A program made the translations under genes and the position numbers. The notes below the pieces were generated by a model, which worked only from the letters and a program-made list of their open reading frames with translations, did no database searches and was not told the origin of the DNA. A stretch of 41,528 nt of DNA from Coriobacteriales bacterium (GTDB taxonomy: Bacteria; Actinomycetota; Coriobacteriia; Coriobacteriales; UBA8131): contig JAIRQA010000057.1 in the NCBI GenBank assembly GCA_031256715.1, forward strand, positions 1-41,528, given 5' to 3'. Positions within the stretch are counted from its first letter, which is position 1; each line of letters begins with the position of its first letter. Of this stretch, positions 27,772 to 34,167 are shown in pieces.

Positions 27772-28611
27772 ATGAATTGCGAACAAAAGTTAGATTACGA
27801 AAGCAAATTAAACGACTGCTTTCTAGAAGACTGTGTTGTTTTGCGCAACTATGCGCTAAGTGACACACTTTGGCGGCTAGACTTGCGCTCGGATTTAATC
27901 GCGCCGCGCGTTTTGCCTGGTCAATTTGTGCATCTGTGTGTTTCGGCTAGCCCAAGCGACTGTGTATTTGGTCATCTGCTGCGTCGCCCATTAAGCGTTT
28001 ACTTTGCTAATAACGATACTATAAGTCTGATTTATCAGCTCGTTGGTCGGGGTACAAGAAGTCTTATCTGCGTTAGCGCTGGTTCAAGACTTAGTGTGCT
28101 AGGTCCTATTGGCTCATGTTGGTCTGTGCCAGCTTTAAAAGACAATTCTTGCGGTCGTGCGCTTCTTGTAGGCGGCGGCATAGGCACAGCTGCACTGCAT
28201 TTGCTGGCGCGTCAGCTTACGCAAACACATGTAGTTGATTTCGTAGTTGGCGCCGCTAATGCTAGTATGCTAGTGTGCAATGAAGACTTACTCTTATGTG
28301 GAGAAAAACTCCGCTTACACATTGCCACCGACGATGGCTCAGCAGGACATCATGGCTTTACCATTGATTTACTGCCAGAGCTTGTTAATAATAATAAATA
28401 TCACTATCTTGCCACTTGTGGACCGGAAATCATGCAGCGCAAAGTTGCCGCATTAGCTAAAAGTACCGGTATTTATTGCGATGTTTCACTAGAGCGCCGC
28501 ATGGCATGTGGCATTGGTGCTTGCCTTAGTTGTAGCGTTGACACAATTTATGGCAAGAAGCGAGCCTGCGTAGATGGTCCGGTTTTTAACGCCGAGGAGA
28601 TACTATGGTAA
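27772..28611 (+). CDS. pyrK: Dihydroorotate dehydrogenase B, electron-transfer subunit
   Basis: An FAD and [2Fe-2S] protein that passes electrons from PyrD to NAD+. The 279-aa product shows the FAD motif RRPLSV (71-76), the nucleotide-binding GGGIGTAAL (134-142), CGPEIM (216-221) and the cluster motif C246, C251, C254 and C266 (CGIGACLSC ... RACVDGPVF). It has about 20 additional N-terminal residues compared with typical PyrK. It starts 7 nt after carB with a weak ribosome site and overlaps pyrD by 7 nt, matching the PyrK-PyrD heterotetramer. The 2Fe-2S and FAD motifs are complete. Confidence 0.95.
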   Translation: MNCEQKLDYESKLNDCFLEDCVVLRNYALSDTLWRLDLRSDLIAPRVLPGQFVHLCVSASPSDCVFGHLLRRPLSVYFANNDTISLIYQLVGRGTRSLICVSAGSRLSVLGPIGSCWSVPALKDNSCGRALLVGGGIGTAALHLLARQLTQTHVVDFVVGAANASMLVCNEDLLLCGEKLRLHIATDDGSAGHHGFTIDLLPELVNNNKYHYLATCGPEIMQRKVAALAKSTGIYCDVSLERRMACGIGACLSCSVDTIYGKKRACVDGPVFNAEEILW

Positions 28612-29588
28612 AGCACGCAGTCACACAAAACGAATGTCTTGGTGTTTGTGAAAGCGTTAATCTTGCCGTTAATTTGGGCGGGCTTATGATGCAAAATCCC
28701 CTTACCGTGGCTTCAGGTACCTTTGGTTCGGGGCGCGAATACCACGCTTTATGGCGCAACGCAGGCTACCATGATGGAATTGGTGCGCTAGGCGCTATTA
28801 CCACTAAGGGAGTCTCGCTTAAACCATGGGACGGCAACGCGGGTATTCGTATTACCCAAAGCGCTGCCGGTATGCTTAACTCCATTGGTTTGCAAAATAA
28901 AGGTGTCGAGGAGTTTTGCGCCATAGATTTGGCATGGTTAAAACAAAACGCCGCCGGCACTGCGGTGATTGTTAATGTCTGCGGACATAGCCTAGATGAA
29001 TATCAGCTTGTAATTCAGCGCTTAGAAGAAGAAGCTAGTGTAAGCGCATACGAGCTTAATATATCTTGTCCTAACGTTAGTTGCGGCGGCATGTCTTTTG
29101 GCACAGATGCGCTTTTGGCTTCTGAGCTTACAGCCCGCTGTCGCACGCTTACAAAGCGTCCGCTGATAGTTAAGCTAACACCTAATGTTACAGACATTAC
29201 AGAGATTGCGCGTGCTATAGAAAGCGCCGGTGCCGATGCGGTTTCGCTGATTAACACGGTTGCCGGCATGAGCATAGACATTAAAAGCCGCAAGGCGCTT
29301 TTTGAACGAAAAGTCGCCGGCTTAAGCGGTCCTGCCATTAAGCCGGTGGCACTTTGGGCGGTATACCGAGTAGCTCAAGCCGTTAATATTCCCGTATTAG
29401 GAATGGGCGGCATTTGCACAGTAGAAGACTGTGTAGAGTTTTTGCTGGCTGGCGCTTGCGCTCTTGCTGTAGGCACAGCAAGCTTTAACGATCCGCTTAG
29501 CGCGCCACATCTGCTAGAAGGCTTGCAACAGTGGTGTGAGCAAAATGGTGTGCGCAATGTTAGTGAGCTAACCGGCGCGCTAAACTAA
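28605..29588 (+). CDS. pyrD: Dihydroorotate dehydrogenase B (NAD+), catalytic subunit
   Basis: An FMN enzyme that oxidises dihydroorotate to orotate with PyrK. The 327-aa product has a class 1B active site: ELNISCPNVSCGGMSFGTD with the catalytic cysteine C155, ASGTFGSG near residue 37, KLTPNVTDI and the phosphate-binding VLGMGGICTVED. The cytoplasmic class fits the adjacent pyrK; there is no membrane-anchoring N-terminus. The start is an ATG within the last codons of pyrK. Confidence 0.96.
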   Translation: MVKHAVTQNECLGVCESVNLAVNLGGLMMQNPLTVASGTFGSGREYHALWRNAGYHDGIGALGAITTKGVSLKPWDGNAGIRITQSAAGMLNSIGLQNKGVEEFCAIDLAWLKQNAAGTAVIVNVCGHSLDEYQLVIQRLEEEASVSAYELNISCPNVSCGGMSFGTDALLASELTARCRTLTKRPLIVKLTPNVTDITEIARAIESAGADAVSLINTVAGMSIDIKSRKALFERKVAGLSGPAIKPVALWAVYRVAQAVNIPVLGMGGICTVEDCVEFLLAGACALAVGTASFNDPLSAPHLLEGLQQWCEQNGVRNVSELTGALN

Positions 29589-29670
29589 AACGACAGTGTT
29601 AAACTGAAAATTATGCGCCAAACTGAACAAAATTAAACTGAATTAATTTAAAGCGATAGGAGATAGTGCA

Positions 29671-30402
29671 GTGCTAGATTTTAAAGTAAGCCCGCAAGAG
29701 CGAATTATTGTTGCTTTAGATTGCGGCGAGGCTCGGGCGCTAGCTTTGGCCACACAGCTTAAAGGTCACGCGTCGTGGCTAAAGGTGGGTATGACATTGT
29801 ACTATCAAGTTGGCCCTGCCATTGTTGCCAGACTAAAAGACATGGGCTTTAAGGTTTTTGTAGACTTAAAATTACATGACATTCCGCACCAAGTTAAGGG
29901 AGCGGCTTGCGCCCTTACACATGCTGGCGCTGATATGCTTACTATGCACTGTTCAGGTTCTTTAGCAATGCTTAAGGCGGGCGAGGCTGGTGTGCGCGAA
30001 GCAGCAGCCGAACAAGGTATCATTAAACCCATTACCTTGGGCATAACAGTACTTACTTCTATTAATGAGGCTGCGCTTAATAGTATAGGTGTAATGCGCG
30101 ATTGTAACGATCAAGTTGCGGCATTAGGAAAGATTGCCTATGATGCAGGCTTAAGTGGTATTGTTTGTTCGCCTCATGAAGCTAAGCGTTGGCGACAAAA
30201 TTGGTCTGATGCTGTCATAGTTACACCCGGCATTCGTCCTTTAAGCACAAAAAATGAAGACCAAATGCGCACTGCGACACCAGCCATAGCTATAAAAGAT
30301 GGTGCCAGCCATCTTGTTGTTGGTCGTCCTATTACCGCAACAACAGATCCATTAGCGGCGTTCTTCTCAATAAAAAATGAACTTACAAACGTCGCAACAT
30401 AG
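29671..30402 (+). CDS. pyrF: Orotidine 5'-phosphate decarboxylase
   Basis: It decarboxylates OMP to UMP. The 243-aa product has the signature DLKLHDIPHQV (65-75) with the catalytic K67 and D70, IIVALDC at the start (phosphate/substrate strand) and VTPGIRP near residue 188. It uses a GTG start at 29671 with TAGGAGA upstream. It is the last gene of the pyr operon here; the 82-bp gap after pyrD has no ORF. Orotate phosphoribosyltransferase (pyrE), which makes its substrate, does not follow. Confidence 0.96.
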   Translation: MLDFKVSPQERIIVALDCGEARALALATQLKGHASWLKVGMTLYYQVGPAIVARLKDMGFKVFVDLKLHDIPHQVKGAACALTHAGADMLTMHCSGSLAMLKAGEAGVREAAAEQGIIKPITLGITVLTSINEAALNSIGVMRDCNDQVAALGKIAYDAGLSGIVCSPHEAKRWRQNWSDAVIVTPGIRPLSTKNEDQMRTATPAIAIKDGASHLVVGRPITATTDPLAAFFSIKNELTNVAT

Positions 30403-30462
30403 CATATACGAACATTGGTGCAAGGAGTATTTAACGTTGCGTATGTACTAAAAAATCAAGGG

Positions 30463-30484
30463 TTTATCCCAGATAGGGGATAAA
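30463..30484. other. 8-bp perfect inverted repeat TTTATCCC / GGGATAAA after pyrF
   Basis: TTTATCCC (30463-30470) and GGGATAAA (30477-30484) enclose the loop AGATAG, 60 bp after the pyrF stop. No U-tract follows on the plus strand, so it is either a weak terminator or a protein-binding palindrome 48 bp before the mihF -35 box. Confidence 0.5.
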
Positions 30485-30531
30485 AATGTTACGCTCAGAG
30501 AAATCAATTTTATTTTTTTGCTGTCTCACAC

Positions 30532-30559
30532 TTGCAAATAGCTGATAAACATCTATAAT
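30532..30559 (+). promoter_or_regulatory. Promoter of mihF-gmk-rpoZ
   Basis: TTGCAA (30532-30537), a 16-bp spacer and TATAAT (30554-30559), 35 bp before the mihF start codon. This is the best consensus promoter in the window along with the one before pyrR, which also uses TTGCAA. Confidence 0.75.
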
Positions 30560-30593
30560 TTACAAGTCCGAAACCTACTGAAAGGAAAGAAAC

Positions 30594-30854
30594 ATGGCAT
30601 TACCGCAGCTAACAGAAGAACAACGCAAGGAAGCATTGGCAAAGGCTGCTGCAGCACGCAGCGCACGCGCCGAATTACGCCAGAAAGTCAGGAATCAGGA
30701 GCTGTCTTTCGCAGACGTGCTCAATGATGTGGGAAATCCTGTCGTTGATAAGCTCAAGATCGTCACCCTTATCGAGTCCTTGCCTGGTTATGGCAAGGCA
30801 AAGGCTGCTAAGATTTTGTCTGAACTGGAGATCTCTGATACCCGTCGCATTTAG
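30594..30854 (+). CDS. mihF: Actinobacterial integration host factor, ended early by an in-frame TAG
   Basis: A small basic nucleoid protein of the mIHF family, a DNA-binding helix-two-turn-helix (H2TH) protein specific to Actinomycetota. The 86 residues MALPQLTEEQRKEALAKAAA ... ISDTRRI match the family from the N-terminal helix through the LPGYGKAKAAKIL H2TH region. AAAGGAAAG precedes the ATG, and the promoter is strong. The reading frame meets TAG at 30852-30854 exactly where the family normally has one residue before the conserved GLG segment; the frame then continues as GLGAKQKAALLERLG to a second TAG at 30900-30902. The gene is thus truncated by about 16 residues, read through, or the base is a sequencing or assembly error. 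gmk follows, the usual neighbour. Confidence 0.9.
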   Translation: MALPQLTEEQRKEALAKAAAARSARAELRQKVRNQELSFADVLNDVGNPVVDKLKIVTLIESLPGYGKAKAAKILSELEISDTRRI

Positions 30855-30902
30855 GGTCTTGGAGCAAAGCAGAAAGCCGCCTTGCTGGAGCGTCTAGGCT
30901 AG
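30855..30902 (+). other. Continuation of mihF beyond the in-frame TAG
   Basis: In the same frame as mihF these 48 bases encode GLGAKQKAALLERLG then TAG. This is recognisably the normal mIHF C-terminus (family form RR-x-x-GLG-x-x-Q-x-x-ALL). The codons are intact with no further stop or frameshift, indicating either very recent loss or continued translation. Confidence 0.8.
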
Positions 30903-30928
30903 TTTACGGCTAGGAAACTTAAAAGGAA

Positions 30929-31489
30929 ATGCGTAAAGGGATCCTGTTCATCATCTCTGGACCTTCCGGTAGCGGTAAAGGTACCTTGGTGAACAGGATT
31001 CTTAAACGTATCTCTAAACTTAGCCTTTCGATTTCTGCCACCACTAGAACACCAAGACCAGGTGAAGTAAATGGTCGTGAGTACTTTTTTATAAGCGACG
31101 AAGAGTTTGATGACCTAATTGCTACTGATGGACTTTTAGAGTGGGCTTTAGTTCACAATCGCTTTAGATATGGAACACCATCTGGCAATGTTTACGCTGC
31201 CCTTAACGCAGGTAACGATGTCTTATTAGAGATAGATGTGCAGGGCAAAGAACAGATTAAATTAAAAATTCCAGAAGCCGTAAGTATTTTCATCGATCCA
31301 CCGTCGTTTGCTGAATTAGAAAAACGATTGCTTCAACGAGGCAGCGAATCTAAGCAGGATATTCAAAGACGTCTTTGTACTGCAAGATTAGAGCTTGAGC
31401 ATAAAGATGAATTTGACCATATTTTAGTAAATGACGACCTAGAAGTTGCAACAGAAGCACTTTGTAATCTCATAATGAGCTATCGCTGA
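30929..31489 (+). CDS. gmk: Guanylate kinase
   Basis: It phosphorylates GMP/dGMP with ATP. The 186-aa product has the P-loop SGPSGSGKGT (10-19), TTRTPRPGEVNGREYFF (GMP-binding region, about 39-55), LLEIDVQGKEQI and RL-x-RG-x-ES (lid, about 135-145). Length and motifs are standard. It starts 26 nt after the last possible mihF codon and is followed by rpoZ, so mihF-gmk-rpoZ are likely one transcript. Confidence 0.97.
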   Translation: MRKGILFIISGPSGSGKGTLVNRILKRISKLSLSISATTRTPRPGEVNGREYFFISDEEFDDLIATDGLLEWALVHNRFRYGTPSGNVYAALNAGNDVLLEIDVQGKEQIKLKIPEAVSIFIDPPSFAELEKRLLQRGSESKQDIQRRLCTARLELEHKDEFDHILVNDDLEVATEALCNLIMSYR

Positions 31490-31534
31490 TGCTAGCATAA
31501 TAGCATGAAAGCTTAATGGTCTGTTTAAACGATA

Positions 31535-31567
31535 TGCCTTAATAATTAGATCTGCCTTAATAATTAG
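31535..31567 (+). repeat. 15-bp direct repeat between gmk and rpoZ
   Basis: TGCCTTAATAATTAG occurs at 31535-31549 and 31553-31567 (period 18 bp). It lies in the 128-bp spacer upstream of rpoZ; no other signal is seen there. Confidence 0.85.
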
Positions 31568-31617
31568 CACAAATGACGAGCCTAAATGAATGGCTTAATA
31601 GAATCAGGAGTTTTTTT

Positions 31618-31881
31618 ATGTCACTAATGCAACCATCCATAGATGAGCTATTAGATAAGACCGATAACGATAAATACCTGCTTTGCTCTATAGCATCTAA
31701 GCGCGCACGTGACATTAATGAAATGATGCGTGGACAGCGCAATCGTGCCATAGCTTTGCAATCTGCCACACAAATAGCGCAATTAGCTGGTCGTAAGCCA
31801 CTTTCTTTAGCTATGGAAGAAGTAGACCGCGATGAGATTGGCTACAACCATCAAGTTTTCGCCGAGCAACGCGCTTTGTAG
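31618..31881 (+). CDS. rpoZ: DNA-directed RNA polymerase omega subunit
   Basis: The small subunit that chaperones beta-prime during RNA polymerase assembly. The 87-aa product shows the family core PSIDELLDKTDNDKYLLCSI, then ASKRARDINE. ATG 31618 is preferred over an in-frame ATG at 31573 because CAGGAG lies 7 nt upstream and homology begins at MSLMQPSIDELL. The gmk-rpoZ order is widespread in bacteria. The stop codon lies in the first unit of a 13-bp tandem repeat. Confidence 0.95.
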   Translation: MSLMQPSIDELLDKTDNDKYLLCSIASKRARDINEMMRGQRNRAIALQSATQIAQLAGRKPLSLAMEEVDRDEIGYNHQVFAEQRAL

Positions 31882-31924
31882 TCGTGCCTTGTAGTCGTGC
31901 CTTATAGTCGCGCTTTGTAGTGTT
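31876..31924 (+). repeat. 13-bp tandem repeat overlapping the rpoZ stop codon
   Basis: Units at 31876, 31889 and 31902 (TTGTAGTCGTGCC and close variants) plus a partial fourth at 31915. The TAG of rpoZ (31879-31881) is part of unit 1, so each unit carries a copy of the stop. It fills nearly the whole spacer to thiI and leaves that gene without a clear ribosome site. Confidence 0.85.
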
Positions 31925-31938
31925 AATCTTTGCCGCTT

Positions 31939-33105
31939 ATGTCCGAACACGTCTGTCTTGTACATTATCATGAACTTGGGCTAAAGGGCAAAAACCGCAA
32001 TAACTTTGAACGTCGTCTTATTGGCAACATAAAAACCGCCATTAATGAGATGGGTTTGCGCTTGGAGGTTAGACGCATCTCTGGGCGTCTGGCTGTCTTG
32101 GCAGACACTCATGAACAATGTCTTTCTGTTGCTTCATGTTTGCGTAAAGTTCCTGGTGTGGCACGTGTGTCATGCACAATACGCACCCAAAGAAATCTAG
32201 ATGATATTTGTTCTGCCGCTTTGTTAGCGCTTAGTTGGGTGGAGCCTTTTTTAAGTTTTAAGGTAAATTCACGCCGTGCTCATACAGACTATCCTATTAG
32301 CAGCATGGAACTTAATAGCCTTGTTGGTGCTTGGCTATGTGAGCGTTTGCCACAAAAACGTGTGCAAATGCGCTCACCTGATGCCGTAGCGCATGTTGAA
32401 GTCATAGAGGGTGCTGCTTATGTTTATAGTCAGAGTCAAAAGGGCATAGGTGGTTTACCATCTGGAAGCGCTGGCGCTGTAGTATCCTTATTAAGTGCCG
32501 GTATCGATTCACCTGTTGCTACATGGAGGATTATCAGAAGGGGAGCCATAGCTCATTGTCTACATTTTAGCGGTGTTCCGCAAACACCAGATACTTCCAA
32601 ACATCTGGTGCGAGAAATACTAGAATTATTAAAGCCAACGGGCGGTGTTGGCTCACTAGCTTGCGTAGACTTTGGCGATTATCAGCGCAATATTGCTTTA
32701 AACGTTCCCGAGAAGTTACGTGTGCTAATTTATCGCCGTCTAATGCTTGCCACTGCCTGCCGCTATGCTAAAAATGTGGGCGCTAAAGCGCTTGTTACAG
32801 GCGAATCGCTTGGTCAGGTGGCGTCGCAAACATTGGCAAATATCATGGCAGTTGATGAAGTCGCCTCACTGCCTGTTTTTCGTCCTTTAATTGGCAACGA
32901 TAAACAAGAGATAATTGATGAAGCCAAGGAGATTGGCACATTTACTATTTCGTCACAGTCCCATGAGGATTGTTGTACGCTATTTATGCCCCGCAGCCCA
33001 GAAACGCAAGCAAAACTACCTGAGGTGCTTGATGCTTGGGCATCTTTGGCTATAGCAGAATGGCTAGATAGCATACTAGCAAATATTCATGTCGAGAAAA
33101 TCTAA
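31939..33105 (+). CDS. thiI: tRNA 4-thiouridine synthase (ThiI family)
   Basis: It adenylates and thiolates U8 of tRNA, and in many bacteria supplies sulfur for thiamine. The 388-aa product has an N-terminal ferredoxin-like/THUMP region (to about 165, with HYHELGLKGKNRNNFE at the start) and a PP-loop ATP pyrophosphatase domain (SLLSAGIDSPVATW near 183-196; GESLGQVASQT). It lacks a C-terminal rhodanese domain, as is usual outside the enteric type, so a separate sulfur carrier is needed. ATG 31939 gives the expected N-terminus; an in-frame TTG at 31930 is less likely. No convincing Shine-Dalgarno is present. Confidence 0.93.
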   Translation: MSEHVCLVHYHELGLKGKNRNNFERRLIGNIKTAINEMGLRLEVRRISGRLAVLADTHEQCLSVASCLRKVPGVARVSCTIRTQRNLDDICSAALLALSWVEPFLSFKVNSRRAHTDYPISSMELNSLVGAWLCERLPQKRVQMRSPDAVAHVEVIEGAAYVYSQSQKGIGGLPSGSAGAVVSLLSAGIDSPVATWRIIRRGAIAHCLHFSGVPQTPDTSKHLVREILELLKPTGGVGSLACVDFGDYQRNIALNVPEKLRVLIYRRLMLATACRYAKNVGAKALVTGESLGQVASQTLANIMAVDEVASLPVFRPLIGNDKQEIIDEAKEIGTFTISSQSHEDCCTLFMPRSPETQAKLPEVLDAWASLAIAEWLDSILANIHVEKI

Positions 33106-33301
33106 CATTACCTTTCTAGATAGTTTTATAGATGGTATTGCACTGTAGATTGCATTCGTAACCCTTAATGATATTTTTTTGTAAGCACGGTGATAGTCTT
33201 ATGTCAGTGCAGATTTAGGCTATTGCAAGTTTTATGTTGTCGCTTTGATAGTTTATCCCTTTATCCTTTTTTGTATTGTAAATTAAAAAGGAAGGATACT
33301 T

Positions 33302-34147
33302 GTGGCATCACTATCTGCGGCACTTAAAGAGGCAATAGGCAATTGTACGATTAATGAGCGCATTGCAAAGAATTTTAATCGTAAACTTGTAATTGCTTTG
33401 CTCATTGCTTTAGTTGTACTGTTATTAATAACGCAGTTGGTGCTGCCGGCATTGCAGCACTCTAGTGTCACCATAGAATCTCCCGCTTTAGCTATGACAA
33501 CAAAAGATAACGAAGGCTCAGATGATGGTTTTGTGGCAGCTTCACAAAGCGGCCCTAAATCTACAGCTGTTTTTGATGATATTTCTGGCATGACTGCTGG
33601 TGGCTCTAATATTGCCGCAGATACGTCTGCATCTACAGCAAAGACTGCAGCGCCTCAGATAGTTGTTTACGTAACCGGATGCGTTAACGCTCCTGGCGTC
33701 TATGAGTTAACTGAGGGCTCTCGTGCTGCCGAAGCCGTAGCTATGGCAGGGGGAATGAGCGATGAGGCCGCAAGTGCTTCAATTAATCTGGCGGCAGTTA
33801 TTTTAGATGGCCAGCAACTGCACATACCTAGCAAAACAGAGATGGCAAATTTTCCTAATCAAAATCTTGCAGGCACTAGCTCTGCGCAATTTGGTGTAGG
33901 TGCTAGTTCTAATAGCGCTTCAGGCGAAGGAAGTACAACAGATGCCACGGAAGGCGGTAAGGTAAATATTAATAAAGCTAGCCTAGAAAAACTTCAGACG
34001 CTAGATGGCATAGGGCCTGCCACTGCACAAAGGATAATAGACTATCGTAATAGCAAAGGCCCATTTACAAAGATTGAGGACTTAAAGAAAGTTTCAGGCA
34101 TTGGTGATAAGAAGTATATGGCCATTGCTAATAAGATTTGTGTCTAG
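33302..34147 (+). CDS. comEA: Competence protein ComEA, DNA receptor with helix-hairpin-helix
   Basis: A membrane-anchored DNA-binding protein of the natural transformation machinery. The 281-aa product has one N-terminal TM helix (about 29-52, LVIALLIALVVLLLITQLVL), a long S/A/T-rich spacer, an SLBB domain (about 118-172, VYVTGCVNAPGVYEL ... LDGQQLHIPS), a second flexible spacer, and C-terminal paired HhH motifs (about 218-281, VNINKASLEKLQTLDGIGPA). The GTG start has GGAAGGA 8 nt upstream. comEC follows by 20 bp, as in other transformable Gram-positives. The 196-bp spacer before it is AT-rich without a clear promoter. Confidence 0.94.
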   Translation: MASLSAALKEAIGNCTINERIAKNFNRKLVIALLIALVVLLLITQLVLPALQHSSVTIESPALAMTTKDNEGSDDGFVAASQSGPKSTAVFDDISGMTAGGSNIAADTSASTAKTAAPQIVVYVTGCVNAPGVYELTEGSRAAEAVAMAGGMSDEAASASINLAAVILDGQQLHIPSKTEMANFPNQNLAGTSSAQFGVGASSNSASGEGSTTDATEGGKVNINKASLEKLQTLDGIGPATAQRIIDYRNSKGPFTKIEDLKKVSGIGDKKYMAIANKICV

Positions 34148-34167
34148 AATTGTGTTAAATAAGACAT

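Noticed and set aside
30852-30854. Pyrrolysine at the in-frame TAG of mihF
   Set aside because: TAG ends many genes in this window normally (for example 7934, 8461, 9998, 14753, 19219, 22870, 24298), mIHF is not a pyrrolysine protein, and no pyl genes are present. Truncation, suppression or sequence error is more likely.
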